Source: a virus. Taken from it: a stretch of 35,758 nt of DNA. The notes below the pieces were generated by a model. That model saw only the letters and a program-made list of their open reading frames with translations. It made no database searches and was not told where the DNA came from. The number at the start of each line of letters is the position of its first letter. Position 1 is the stretch's first letter. Made by a program: the position numbers and the translations under genes. The stretch lies in IMG/VR virus record IMGVR_UViG_3300010885_080705, positions 1-35,758 of that record. The stretch is one strand, 5' to 3'. Shown here piece by piece: positions 1 through 8,516 of the stretch.

Positions 1-2910
1 ATTTAAGCCATCTCCAACAACAAACAAAGAATCGTAGTTGTTTATTGTGTTATATTTACCAAAAGCAGCTTGAACAATACTTGGTGGATCAATACCATCA
101 ATTGAACCATATGCATTGGTTCCTAGACCAGCAGCAAGTGATCCTGTACCAATCGTTGCTGTTTGATAGCCCATAGCGTGCGAATATTCACCGTTTGTTA
201 TAGAGCCAGTACCTTCAGCATGAGAATATGCGGAATTTGAAATTGTACCAGAACCCTCAGCATGTGATGCATAGCCGCCAGCAGTTGTTGAAGAACCTTC
301 TGCGTGTGCATATTGCCCAGAAGCAATTGTTGAATAACCCTCAGCATGTGATGCATAGCCGCCAGCAGTTGTTGAAAAACCTTCTGCGTGTGCGTATGAA
401 TTAGAAGCGACTGTAGCCCCACCTTCAGCATGGGAATAATCCCCTTGAGCGGCTGTAGAATTACCTTGAGAGTATGCATACAATCCAGTTGCCGTAACAG
501 AAGGTTCTCCATGTCTGACAGAAGTAAGAATAACTGCTGGAATTGAGCTAGACAATACAAACGAACCTGTAATTTCTGCTCCTGATGAAGATGAAAGGTA
601 AGTCATTGCAACAGAACCTGTTGTTGCCATAGAGTTTAAGGTCAACTCAGTAAAGAAATTTGATCCTCCTCCACCTGATCCTGTAATTTCCCATTGCCCC
701 AACGAATTATAATTTGCCGTTATGTTTGATCCTGCAACTATAAAAGGATTACCTGCTACGGTGCCACTGATCGAACCAGTTATTCCTCCAAGAACTGTAA
801 ATGATCCTGTAACTTGTACAGCACCACTATTAACTCTTAAAACATCACGACGATTAGATGCGTTTAAGCCGTCTCCAACAACAAACAAAGAATCATTATT
901 ATCTTGAAGATTGTATTTGCCAAAAGCAGCTTGAGTTGTCGTTGGAGGATTGTCGCTAGGCCCAGAACCAGAAGCAACTGTATATAAACCAGCAGCCAAA
1001 GAACCTGCGCCATATGCTTCTGAACCCCAACCTTGGGCATGAGAATAGTTCCCTCTAGATTTTGTATAAACTCCTTCTGAATGAGAGGCGAGGCCAGATG
1101 CAATCGTGACTGCTCCTTCGGCATGAGCAGAATCACCAGAAGATATTGTTTGATAACCTTCTGCGTGAGAATTACCCGCAGTTGCCGATGTGAGATTACC
1201 TTCGGAGTGTGCAGAATAAGCAGAAGCCAGTGTATTGACACCTTCTGAGTGGGAGGCATATCCAGATGCAGTTGTTAAATAACCTTCGGCATGAGATTGG
1301 TCACCACTAGCCGTTGCTCCCTGACCTTCGGCGTGAGATTGTGGACCACTTGCTAACGTTTGATAACCTTCTGCGTGTGCGTATGCATTCGAAGCTACTG
1401 TTCCACTCCCTTCTGCGTGGGAGGATCCTCCACTAGCGACACAACTATTCCCTTCAGCATGGGAATAATCCCCTTGAGCGGCTGTAGCACTACCTTGAGA
1501 ATATGCATACAATCCAGTTGCTGTAACAGAAGATCCTCCGTGCCTGACAGAAGTAAGGATAACTGCTGGAATTGAGCTAGACAATACAAACGAACCTGTA
1601 ATTTCTGCTCCTGATGAAGATGAAAGGTAAGTCATTGCAACAGAACCTGTTGTTGCAATAGAGTTTAAAGCTACTTCACTAAAATAGTTTGTTCCTCCTC
1701 CACCTGATCCTGTAATTTCCCATTGACCAAGAGAATTATAGTTTGTTGTTATGTTTGGACCGTTTATCAGAAATGGAATAGTACCAACATCATCGACATA
1801 TTCGATTGAACCAGTTATATTTGGGGCAATAAACGAACCAGTAACTTGAACTGAACCAGAATTAACTCTTAAGATATCATGACGGCTTGAAAGGTTTAAA
1901 CCATCACCTATCACAAAAAGAGAATCTGTGTTGTTTTCAACATTGTATTTTCCAAAAGCAGCTTGCACTGTAGGTGGAGGAAATGAACCGTCTACAGAAC
2001 CAGAGGCAATGGTATATAAACCAGCAGCTAAAGAGCCTGTACCAATCGCTTGAGTTCCAATTCCTTCAGCATGAGAAGCTTCACCATATGCAAATGTACT
2101 ATTACCTTCTGCATGTGAAAAATTACCATATGTAGTTGTGAAATTACCCTCAGAATGTGAAGAAGAACCGTAAGTGACGGTAAATTGACCTTCAGCATGA
2201 GAATGGTTTCCATAGGTTACATTAGAATACCCTTCCGTATGAGAATATGGAGAAAATGTAGTTGTCAGAGCACCTTCTGCATGAGAATAATCGCCGTTTG
2301 TAGTGGTTGCTAGTCCTTCTGCATGAGAAGCAAAGTTGTTTGCAGTAGTATTGGACCCTTCTGCATGAGAAGCAAAGTTGTTTGCAGTAGTTTTCTCCCC
2401 TTCTGCGTGGGAATATGGACCAGCAGCAAGCGAGCCACTCCCTTCTGCGTGGGCGTAACTATTTGAACTAGTTGTAAAATATCCTTCTGAATGTGATCCG
2501 TAACCATAAGCCCAAGTTCCAAAACCTTCAGCATGAGAATAATCATTTATTCCTGCTAATGTTCCAAAACCTTCTGCATGAGAAGCCTTACCAGAAGCCG
2601 TTGTTGTTTCTCCTTCAGCATGAGAATACAAACCCGACGCAACTACTGAGTTTCCTTGTGCTAAAGATTTATGTATTCTCACATTCCCAGAAACTATTGC
2701 ATCGCCACCAAACAAACTTTTTCCTGTACCATCAGTGGCACCAGATACAAAGAAAAACACATCTGTTCCCACAGAAGAAGTTACAAACTCTGCTGTTTGT
2801 CCACCAGTTAAATCACTGGCGCTACTTGATGGATATACAAGAATTGGTGTCGAACCAGAAGAAATTAATCGGTTGAGTCTTACTTGATTTGCTCTAAAAT
2901 CTGTTGCCAT
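1..2910 (-). CDS. Giant modular tail-fibre / adhesin protein (5' part; runs off the left edge)
   Basis: An open frame of 970 codons runs on the minus strand from the ATG at 2910 to base 1 without a stop, so the 3' end lies outside. The protein is built from 14-15 residue repeats of the form SHAEGxxTxAxGxx. They form three arrays at about 2630-2055 (14 copies), 1465-1030 (11) and 440-165 (7). Each array is followed by a cap resembling AAFGKYN...DSLFVVGDGLN and then a serine/threonine/glycine-rich linker with VTGSF motifs. SHAEG repeats of this kind occur in trimeric YadA-head-like beta-prisms and in phage tail fibres, so a host-binding trimeric fibre is the likely role (inference). An A-rich AAAGTAAA lies just upstream of the ATG as a weak RBS. 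The 239-aa structural gene lies 28 bases upstream on the same strand. Adhesin is an alternative name; fibre is favoured by the phage context. Confidence 0.85.
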   Translation of the reverse strand, partial: MATDFRANQVRLNRLISSGSTPILVYPSSSASDLTGGQTAEFVTSSVGTDVFFFVSGATDGTGKSLFGGDAIVSGNVRIHKSLAQGNSVVASGLYSHAEGETTTASGKASHAEGFGTLAGINDYSHAEGFGTWAYGYGSHSEGYFTTSSNSYAHAEGSGSLAAGPYSHAEGEKTTANNFASHAEGSNTTANNFASHAEGLATTTNGDYSHAEGALTTTFSPYSHTEGYSNVTYGNHSHAEGQFTVTYGSSSHSEGNFTTTYGNFSHAEGNSTFAYGEASHAEGIGTQAIGTGSLAAGLYTIASGSVDGSFPPPTVQAAFGKYNVENNTDSLFVIGDGLNLSSRHDILRVNSGSVQVTGSFIAPNITGSIEYVDDVGTIPFLINGPNITTNYNSLGQWEITGSGGGGTNYFSEVALNSIATTGSVAMTYLSSSSGAEITGSFVLSSSIPAVILTSVRHGGSSVTATGLYAYSQGSATAAQGDYSHAEGNSCVASGGSSHAEGSGTVASNAYAHAEGYQTLASGPQSHAEGQGATASGDQSHAEGYLTTASGYASHSEGVNTLASAYSAHSEGNLTSATAGNSHAEGYQTISSGDSAHAEGAVTIASGLASHSEGVYTKSRGNYSHAQGWGSEAYGAGSLAAGLYTVASGSGPSDNPPTTTQAAFGKYNLQDNNDSLFVVGDGLNASNRRDVLRVNSGAVQVTGSFTVLGGITGSISGTVAGNPFIVAGSNITANYNSLGQWEITGSGGGGSNFFTELTLNSMATTGSVAMTYLSSSSGAEITGSFVLSSSIPAVILTSVRHGEPSVTATGLYAYSQGNSTAAQGDYSHAEGGATVASNSYAHAEGFSTTAGGYASHAEGYSTIASGQYAHAEGSSTTAGGYASHAEGSGTISNSAYSHAEGTGSITNGEYSHAMGYQTATIGTGSLAAGLGTNAYGSIDGIDPPSIVQAAFGKYNTINNYDSLFVVGDGLN
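421..1689 (-). repeat. Near-identical ~240-bp tandem module repeat inside the fibre gene (period 1029 bp)
   Basis: The stretch 421-660 is repeated nearly base for base at 1450-1689, an offset of 1029 bases or 343 codons. Long identical runs include the segment around 541-630 versus 1570-1659. Within the third array, an 84-bp unit (two 14-aa repeats) also recurs, for example the block starting at 267 and again at 351. In-frame duplication and recombination between modules would change fibre length without breaking the frame. Confidence 0.8.
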
Positions 2911-2938
2911 TTTACTTTGTAATTAATTAAGTCCATTA

Positions 2939-3658
2939 TTAAGACTTAACTACAATAAAGTTAATTTGATTTGACAATGGTGTTGAAACCGTAATGTCTG
3001 AATTTGTGTTTCCAATAGAAGTTCCCAACGACATTGTTACAAAAATCTGTGCGGTTTCATCATTACTAGCATCTTGAGGGGTTAAAAACAATTCAGTTGG
3101 GGCGGCACCAAGACTTGGATACGTAATTGTTTTTTGATCTTCGTTTGTTAGTGATATAATATCTGCTGAAGCAGTATAATACGTTCCAGGAAATAATGGC
3201 GTTCTTTCAACTACTGTTGGATAAGAAGAGTTATATATTGCACGATATCTGATTGATCCAGAAAACGCAGAAGAAAACTTGACGGTAAAATCTGTATTGG
3301 AAACAGAATCGACATACAGATTTATATTATACAAATCATTTGTTGAAATATTAGTTTGGGCAACAACAATTGGTGTTGAAGAAAACGGTGTCGTAAATGT
3401 AATTGTTTCTACTTCAGAAAATGTGGCAACATCATAATCATCTTCTTCATATTCTCCAAATATTGATGGTATTGGAATTGTATATGATGAATCAATGGCT
3501 TCGGCAAGCAAATAAAATTGCCTATCTACTTTTATGATGTTTCTATCAATTAAAATAGATTCAGTTGTACCAGCAATTAACACGTTAGCTAATGCAGGAG
3601 TTACACGCTCATAACCATATGTTTTTTTAAATCTATTTTTATTAATACTAGAAACCAT
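2939..3658 (-). CDS. Putative virion structural / receptor-binding protein with H-lectin-like segment
   Basis: This gene encodes 239 aa rich in Ser, Thr, Ile and Val with no Cys, typical of beta-structured virion proteins. The middle, about residues 80-165, has the pattern ITFTTPFSSTPIVVAQ followed later by NTDFTVKFSS and IRYRAIY. That layout recalls H-type lectin or fibre-tip beta-sandwiches (hydrophobic strand, PFSSTP turn, strand with T-F-TV), but the match is by eye only. It is first in the minus-strand transcript, 28 bases ahead of the giant fibre gene, so the two probably form one structural unit. A candidate promoter sits at 3688-3715. It could equally be a fibre-attachment or baseplate protein. 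Confidence 0.5.
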   Translation of the reverse strand: MVSSINKNRFKKTYGYERVTPALANVLIAGTTESILIDRNIIKVDRQFYLLAEAIDSSYTIPIPSIFGEYEEDDYDVATFSEVETITFTTPFSSTPIVVAQTNISTNDLYNINLYVDSVSNTDFTVKFSSAFSGSIRYRAIYNSSYPTVVERTPLFPGTYYTASADIISLTNEDQKTITYPSLGAAPTELFLTPQDASNDETAQIFVTMSLGTSIGNTNSDITVSTPLSNQINFIVVKS

Positions 3659-3687
3659 TTGAAATTAACTAATGCTAAATAAAACTT

Positions 3688-3715
3688 ACTATAACCGTTT
3701 TTTAGTTTCTATCAA
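3688..3715 (-). promoter_or_regulatory. Candidate sigma70-like promoter for the fibre operon
   Basis: On the minus strand TTGATA (3715-3710) is followed after 16 bases by TATAGT (3693-3688), about 30 bases before the ATG at 3658. Five of six bases match the consensus in each box. No phage late-promoter motif was recognised here. Confidence 0.45.
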
Positions 3716-3817
3716 TAGGAAAATAGTTTGAGTAGTATTGGGTTACTACATATAAGGGGGTTTGGGGGAGAGTGAAACAATCTTGAGTGTAGAGAACTAA
3801 TCCGATTAACATCATGC

Positions 3818-3846
3818 TTGCATCTGGATAACTCTGACCATATAGG
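3818..3846 (+). promoter_or_regulatory. Candidate promoter for the primase gene
   Basis: TTGCAT (3818-3823), a 17-base spacer and TATAGG (3841-3846) precede the primase ATG at 3871. The -35 box is 4/6 and the -10 box 4/6, so this is a moderate match. An AGAAGAG Shine-Dalgarno-like run lies just before the ATG. Confidence 0.35.
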
Positions 3847-3870
3847 TGTTGGGTTCTAGAAGAGAATAGT

Positions 3871-5994
3871 ATGGCATTAGAAGATTTCTATTCAATGATT
3901 GGTATCGATCACGGGTTTAAGCTTTTGTTTCTATACGGTGTTATGCCTGATAACAGGTGCAATTGTGTATCATCTTTATGTAAAAGTATTGGGAAGCATC
4001 CAATTGAAAGATGGAAAGGTAGCGACTTTCTAAGAGAAAAAGCTGTAAAAAGAGAGGAAGTTTCTTATTATACAGGTTTGGTTAAAAGAAACATGTATAA
4101 CATTGGTGTTGTTTGCGGCAAAAATCACGACCAAACTAAAAGTATGGTTGTTGTTGACTTTGATGATGTCCAGTTAGGAAAAGAGTTAATTGAACAACTA
4201 AAAAAGGAAAACACTTGCGAAGTTGTTTCTGGAAAAGGTATACACTTTTACTTTTTTGGCGAAATGCCATCAAGGATAAAGATTAAAAACCAAGGTTTTG
4301 ACATTATCTCAAACAATAGATTTGTTGTTGGCCCAGGATCAAAACATTCATCTGGAAAAGAATATACATGGAATGGGAGAAGTCCACAACAATTACCAGA
4401 ATGGTTTAAGGAAAAATATAAAAAACAAACAAACAATGAAGATATTGTTGGTATTGAAAAACTAAATGGAAGTTTTAATGATCAAGAATTGATTAGGGTT
4501 GGTTATAGAAATCAAACTTTATTTGATCAACTTATAAAAGTTGCCAAAAAAACAAACTTCAACAAGAAAGAAATTTCTAAAGCAGCTAATATCTGTTGGT
4601 CTTTGATGGAAGATAAAAACTCATTTACCAAACAAGAAGTAGAAAGAACTGTAAATTCTGTTTTATCTTATCAAAACAAAACTTCTAAGGTAGACAAAGT
4701 AAAAAATGACAAGAACGTGTTCTCGCTTGAGAACGCTAGTTCTATGTGGGTAAAAAGGCTTATAAACCTTGGCTTTATGGATTCAGAAGAAGTTCATTCT
4801 ATGAATCTTTTTAGTTTGTTTAATAGTTTTGAAATCAAAGTATTTGAATATTCCATAGTAAAGAAAAAACTATCTGAAAATTTTACGGGACATACAATAT
4901 CTGAGTTTATTCAAAACAGAAACATGATTATGGATAAAGTGTTTGATGGTATTCCATTATGGAATTATCTAAATGTTGAACACCAAAACTGGGCATCTAT
5001 ATTCAATATTAATCAATACAGCAAACAAAGATACAGAGGAGTAAAATACTTTGGCAAAGGCAATGGAACAAAGGAAAAAATTGGTTTTGGATTTACTTTT
5101 GTTGATCAAAATCTGGTAATAGAAAAACTAACAAATGAATTTAAACTGTTAATTAACTTGATTAAAACAAATGTAAAAAATCCAAGGGGCAACATAATAA
5201 AATTCAATTCAAAGATTGATAATAAAATAGCTGAGTATATGAGGGTAAATCCATCTGAGTTTGATAACTTGTCAGCGGCATCAAAAGAAAATCCCAAGAT
5301 ATGGCCAGTCGCAAAACATAAAGCTATGCAGAAGTTCAAGTTTGAAACAGAAGGGTTGACTACACCACAGCAAGACACTAGCCTATGTCTTGAAAGTGAA
5401 GTCACTACTATGACAACAGAAACTCAACAATCAGAACAACAAGAGCAACCAAAACAAAAGATGGAAAGAAAACTTCTATCTGAAACAAAAGTAAAAGTTA
5501 CAGATAATCCAAAACATGTTTTGAAATATCGTCAAGTAAGAACAATGGAATATAATGAAGCAGAAATGAATTATGTTTCCAATTATGAAGATGATATGAT
5601 TGCCGCTCAAACTGATGGTATGTTGTCAAATAGACAACTTGTTCTAGAAACAATTGCTTCTTGGAATCAAGATGATATTATTGGAATTGGAACAGATATC
5701 TTTGTGTTTGACGCCGCATATGAAGAAGATGATGAAGTTGTTTTGTACAAAAAGTTTTATGTTAAAGATTGTAAGCCAGAAGGCTTGGTTAAAAGAGATG
5801 CAAATAAATCTGTGATGTCTTTTGCTTTGCTTAACAAGCAAATTGATATGGGATATGTTGATATCCTTTATCGTGATGGTGAAGTTTATGGTTTGTCTGA
5901 GGAAGAGAAGTATCGCACATACCGTATCTTTGAAATGAAAAAAACTTCAGAAGATTCTGAACAAACTCAACAAGAACAAACAACTGAATCATGA
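3871..5994 (+). CDS. PrimPol (AEP-type) primase/polymerase with PriCT-1-like domain
   Basis: The protein of 707 aa matches the bifunctional primase-polymerase N-terminal family. Residues 30-37 give C-x-C-x4-C followed by GKHP, a pattern common at the start of these domains. The catalytic acidic motif VVVDFDD is at 93-99, SGKGIHFYF at 120-128 supplies the conserved His, and PGSKHSSGKEY at 155-165 is motif III. About residues 205-280 look like the PriCT-1 helical domain (GYRNQTLFDQL onward). It should prime phage DNA synthesis, perhaps with the DnaB-like helicase encoded at 16306. The C-terminal ~190 residues after a Gln/Glu-rich linker (about 515-535) are not recognised and are acidic; an internal Met at 5411 could allow separate expression. 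The start is supported by AGAAGAG upstream. No helicase domain is fused. Confidence 0.82.
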   Translation: MALEDFYSMIGIDHGFKLLFLYGVMPDNRCNCVSSLCKSIGKHPIERWKGSDFLREKAVKREEVSYYTGLVKRNMYNIGVVCGKNHDQTKSMVVVDFDDVQLGKELIEQLKKENTCEVVSGKGIHFYFFGEMPSRIKIKNQGFDIISNNRFVVGPGSKHSSGKEYTWNGRSPQQLPEWFKEKYKKQTNNEDIVGIEKLNGSFNDQELIRVGYRNQTLFDQLIKVAKKTNFNKKEISKAANICWSLMEDKNSFTKQEVERTVNSVLSYQNKTSKVDKVKNDKNVFSLENASSMWVKRLINLGFMDSEEVHSMNLFSLFNSFEIKVFEYSIVKKKLSENFTGHTISEFIQNRNMIMDKVFDGIPLWNYLNVEHQNWASIFNINQYSKQRYRGVKYFGKGNGTKEKIGFGFTFVDQNLVIEKLTNEFKLLINLIKTNVKNPRGNIIKFNSKIDNKIAEYMRVNPSEFDNLSAASKENPKIWPVAKHKAMQKFKFETEGLTTPQQDTSLCLESEVTTMTTETQQSEQQEQPKQKMERKLLSETKVKVTDNPKHVLKYRQVRTMEYNEAEMNYVSNYEDDMIAAQTDGMLSNRQLVLETIASWNQDDIIGIGTDIFVFDAAYEEDDEVVLYKKFYVKDCKPEGLVKRDANKSVMSFALLNKQIDMGYVDILYRDGEVYGLSEEEKYRTYRIFEMKKTSEDSEQTQQEQTTES

Positions 5995-6010
5995 TGATTT
6001 AATAATCATC
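5993..6010. repeat. Stem-loop overlapping the primase stop codon
   Basis: GATGATT, a TAAT loop and AATCATC form a perfect 7-bp stem whose left arm includes the last two bases of the TGA stop. There is no U-run, so it is a weak terminator at best; it may mark an mRNA 3' end or affect coupling to the next gene. Confidence 0.5.
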
Positions 6011-6019
6011 TCAACCAAA

Positions 6020-6952
6020 ATGAGAAACCTGTTTACAAACATTCCAATGGAATTTCATATTCCAAATCATTATGACACTGTTTTTGTTGCCGATTTTTTT
6101 GCAAACGATATTCAAGGCGGGGCAGAATTAACAACAGAAACACTCTTTAAAGAAAGACCAGAAAGTAGGAATGTTTTTAAACTACATGCTGGTTCCCTAA
6201 CACCAGAAATAGTTGCAAAAAATCTTGATAAAAACTTTGTTATCTTTAACTTTGTAACTGCAACCAGAGAAGGTTTAGAAGCATTAATTCAATCTGGAGT
6301 AAAATATTCAGTTGTAGAATACGATTACAAATATTGCAAGTTCCGTTCAGAAGGTTTGCATTTAATGCAAACCAAGAAACCATGCGACTGCACAATGAAT
6401 CTAGAAATTAGAACTTTGATTCAAAGCTTATTTTGTGGGGCGCAAAATATTTTTTGGATGAGCGAGGCACAGAAAAAACATTTCACATCAAGAATTCCTG
6501 AAGTTGCAAATTGCAATAACCACATTCTTTCTTCATGTTTTGACAAAGAAACAATAAAATACCTTAATGCACTCCATGGTGTGTTTGGTAATCCAAGTTT
6601 TAACAAAAAAGAAAAAGTTGCCATTCTATCAAACGATAATGCCTCTTGGATTAAAGGTATTGAAAATACTATAGCATGGCTTTCAGTTGAAAATAGAGAA
6701 TATGAACAACTTCCAAAACTACCATATGAGATGTTCCTAAAAACACTGGCTCAGTATAAAACTTTCTGTTTTAGACCCGCTGATAAAGATACTTGCCCCA
6801 GAATTGTAATTGAAGCTAAAGCACTAGGCTTGGAATTACTACTAAATAAAAATGTTCAGCATAAAGATGAAGCTTGGTTCACTGGCACAAGAGATGAAAT
6901 GATGGAATACCTAAAATCCCGTCCAAGCTTTTTTTGGGATACCCTCAAATAA
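6020..6952 (+). CDS. GT-B fold glycosyltransferase (GT1/GT4-like)
   Basis: This 310-aa protein has the GT-B layout. The N-terminus carries DIQGGAELTTETL (about 31-43), the acceptor-domain GGAE motif of GT4 enzymes. The centre has VAILSNDNASWIKGIE (about 202-217), where GT4 enzymes start the donor domain. The C-terminus has CPRIVIEAKALGLELLLN (about 261-278), the segment with the Glu that contacts the nucleotide sugar. Substrate is unknown: host glycan, virion protein or DNA are all possible. No clear SD is seen before the ATG; the gene follows the primase by 25 bases and is convergent with the next gene, from which it is separated by a hairpin. It is short compared with typical 350-400 aa family members. 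Confidence 0.75.
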   Translation: MRNLFTNIPMEFHIPNHYDTVFVADFFANDIQGGAELTTETLFKERPESRNVFKLHAGSLTPEIVAKNLDKNFVIFNFVTATREGLEALIQSGVKYSVVEYDYKYCKFRSEGLHLMQTKKPCDCTMNLEIRTLIQSLFCGAQNIFWMSEAQKKHFTSRIPEVANCNNHILSSCFDKETIKYLNALHGVFGNPSFNKKEKVAILSNDNASWIKGIENTIAWLSVENREYEQLPKLPYEMFLKTLAQYKTFCFRPADKDTCPRIVIEAKALGLELLLNKNVQHKDEAWFTGTRDEMMEYLKSRPSFFWDTLK

Positions 6953-6963
6953 ACTCATTTGAG
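6944..6963. terminator. Bidirectional hairpin between convergent genes
   Basis: CTCAAAT, a six-base loop and ATTTGAG form a perfect 7-bp stem that overlaps both the plus-strand TAA (6950-6952) and the end of the minus-strand gene (6955). Its position between two converging genes suggests 3'-end formation in both directions. The stem is AT-rich and lacks a strong U-tract. Confidence 0.45.
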
Positions 6964-7329
6964 ATCTTCATAAATCTCTCTATTTTTTCTACCCCAGAAG
7001 CGCACCGTGCGTCCTGACACAAGGTTAGCTTCATCTTCATACGGTTGCAGTTCTTCATCACTTGTTGGAAACCCATCATCATGATCCATTTTTTCAAGTT
7101 GTCTTAAATGGCACATTTCATGAGCGATTGTTCGCAAGCAATCAGCGATTGCTCGGTTTTTGCAGCAAACAAATATTTCACTTGTTGATGGATTAAAAGT
7201 TCCTGCTGTTGGGTGTTCTAATCCTCTGTTTATAAGTTTAACAGTGAATCTAGAAACAATACCAAGCTCATCCTTGCAATGTCTTATAAATTCCTCAACA
7301 ATTCTTTTATTTTTTGGTGTTAAATCCAT
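6955..7329 (-). CDS. Small HExxH zinc metallopeptidase-like phage protein
   Basis: A 124-aa protein starting at the ATG at 7329 (an upstream in-frame TTG at 7350 is less likely). The motif IAHEMCHLRQ at about 68-77 gives the zinc-binding H70-E71-x-x-H74, and PYEDEAN near 97-102 could supply the third acidic ligand. The preceding stretch TAGTFNPSTSEIFVCCKNR plus ADCLRTIAHE resembles small SprT/M48-like proteins carried by T4-type phages and cyanophages. Substrate unknown; it may trim host or virion proteins. It is the only minus-strand gene in this region and is divergent from the GMP-reductase-like gene. GAAAG lies about 10 bases before the chosen ATG. Confidence 0.7.
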   Translation of the reverse strand: MDLTPKNKRIVEEFIRHCKDELGIVSRFTVKLINRGLEHPTAGTFNPSTSEIFVCCKNRAIADCLRTIAHEMCHLRQLEKMDHDDGFPTSDEELQPYEDEANLVSGRTVRFWGRKNREIYEDLK

Positions 7330-7363
7330 AGTATATGTTCTTTCATTCAATAAGTATTGTCTA

Positions 7364-7393
7364 TTGACTAGTAATAAAGGCAGGTATTATATT
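7364..7393 (+). promoter_or_regulatory. Promoter placed directly on the GMP-reductase-like start codon
   Basis: TTGACT (7364-7369), an 18-base spacer and TATATT (7388-7393) end six bases before the ATG at 7400, so the predicted transcription start coincides with the start codon. An alternative -10, TATTAT (7385-7390), would leave about three leader bases. No Shine-Dalgarno lies within 15 bases of the ATG. Confidence 0.6.
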
Positions 7394-7399
7394 CACAGT

Positions 7400-8512
7400 A
7401 TGAAAATTGACACATCTCCGAAGTATTCTTATCAAGATGTATTTATTAAATCAAAATATTCCTCTCTCCGTTCAAGGATGGATGCTGATACAACAGTCCA
7501 TTTTGCTGGGTTAGATATTAGAGTTCCCGTGTTTGTTGCAAACATGGATACGGTTACTGAATCAGAAATGGCTGTTGCCGCTTTTAAAGCTGGTGCAATT
7601 GCTGGTTTGCATCGTTTTATGTCTATTGAAGAAAATGTGCGACAGTATAAAGCTGTTGTTGCGGCTGGTGCAGATTGTTTTTGTAGTTTGGGTGTAAAAG
7701 ATTATGTGAATAGAATTCATCAACTTTATCTTGCTGGATGTACCAGATTTATTGTTGATATTGCAAATGCTTGGTGTGTTCAAGTAGAAGAAATGATGAA
7801 TGTTGTAAACAATCTATCGTATCGTAAAGAACTTTTTATTGTTGTTGGTAATGTGGGAACACCAGAAGGTGCTATTGCACTACAAGAAATGGGAGCAGAT
7901 GCGATTAAGATTAACGTTGGCAGCGGTTCTATTTGCTCAACAAAAAACGTAACTGGTGTCAATTCTCCAACATTTTCTAATGTTCTAGAAACAGCTACAC
8001 ATTCAAAAATCAATGTTCCAATTATTGCTGATGGTGGCTGCAAAGAAATTGGAGACTTTGCAAAAGCAATTGGCGGCGGCGCTACGCTTGTTATGAGTGG
8101 TTCTTTTTTTGCTGGCACACAGGAAACCCCAATTGTTGTACATGTAAAACGGCATATTAAACAAATTGAAGAACGTATGTTGGTTGAAGAAACTGGTGGT
8201 TATGAAGTTGATCATCTACAACGATTGGTTGAATCAATTCAACCAAATACTGGAACAGTCCAATATCGAGGTATGGCTTCATTTTGGGCAATGAAAAAAC
8301 AAAGTAGTGTACTGAATGATCAAAGTATTATGCGAGCAACACCAGAAGGTAAAGAAGTCACTGTAAAAGTAAAAGGCAGCGTTGTAGAAGTTATTGAGCA
8401 AATCGCTGGTGGTATTCGTTCTGCAATGAGTTATTGTAATGCAAGAACACTTGAAGAATTTAGATCAAATGTAGAATTCGGTGTTAGATACAACTCCTCT
8501 AACTATTCGTGA
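7400..8512 (+). CDS. IMPDH/GMP reductase family enzyme, probably GMP reductase-like
   Basis: This 370-aa (beta/alpha)8 enzyme has PVFVANMDTVTESEMA (43-58) and the catalytic-cysteine loop INVGSGSICSTKNVTG (171-186, Cys179). It also has the phosphate-binding IIADGGC (208-214), a GGGATLVMSGSFFAG segment and a C-terminal YRGMASFWAMKK with GGIRSAM. There is no CBS-domain insertion, and the TG-x-N-SP after the catalytic loop is closer to GMP reductases (NADPH-dependent GMP to IMP) than to IMP dehydrogenases. The YRGM-S segment is more IMPDH-like, so the direction is not certain. Conversion of GMP to IMP would favour adenine nucleotides in an AT-rich phage (inference). The frame stays open upstream to 7160, but that part overlaps the metallopeptidase gene and has no family resemblance. 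The ATG at 7400 gives the normal family N-terminus and sits on a promoter. Confidence 0.85.
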   Translation: MKIDTSPKYSYQDVFIKSKYSSLRSRMDADTTVHFAGLDIRVPVFVANMDTVTESEMAVAAFKAGAIAGLHRFMSIEENVRQYKAVVAAGADCFCSLGVKDYVNRIHQLYLAGCTRFIVDIANAWCVQVEEMMNVVNNLSYRKELFIVVGNVGTPEGAIALQEMGADAIKINVGSGSICSTKNVTGVNSPTFSNVLETATHSKINVPIIADGGCKEIGDFAKAIGGGATLVMSGSFFAGTQETPIVVHVKRHIKQIEERMLVEETGGYEVDHLQRLVESIQPNTGTVQYRGMASFWAMKKQSSVLNDQSIMRATPEGKEVTVKVKGSVVEVIEQIAGGIRSAMSYCNARTLEEFRSNVEFGVRYNSSNYS

Positions 8513-8516
8513 TGGC

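Larger units (their letters stand above)
3659..3870. other. Divergent intergenic region between structural and replication genes
   Basis: This 212-base gap is the longest gene-free stretch in the window and marks the switch from minus-strand structural genes to plus-strand replication genes. It holds a minus-strand promoter candidate at 3688-3715, a plus-strand one at 3818-3846, and a G-rich run (two G5 tracts near 3756-3774). No tRNA or further ORF was seen. A replication origin is possible but unproven. Confidence 0.6.

Noticed and set aside
165-2630. CRISPR-like appearance of regularly spaced short repeats
   Set aside because: The repeats have no conserved direct-repeat/spacer alternation, vary in sequence, keep the reading frame in multiples of three and code for SHAEG peptides.
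198-2876. Several open frames of 60-131 aa on both strands within the fibre region (for example 198-560, 864-1259, 2028-2546 and 2493-2876)
   Set aside because: They are out-of-frame or antisense readings of the SHAEG repeats; their leucine- and methionine-rich or histidine-rich low-complexity products arise from the repeat itself, while the true frame is the uninterrupted one from 2910 to the edge.
7160-7399. N-terminal extension of the GMP-reductase-like protein from the ATG at 7160
   Set aside because: It overlaps the antisense metallopeptidase coding region, has no family similarity, and the ATG at 7400 gives the normal family N-terminus.
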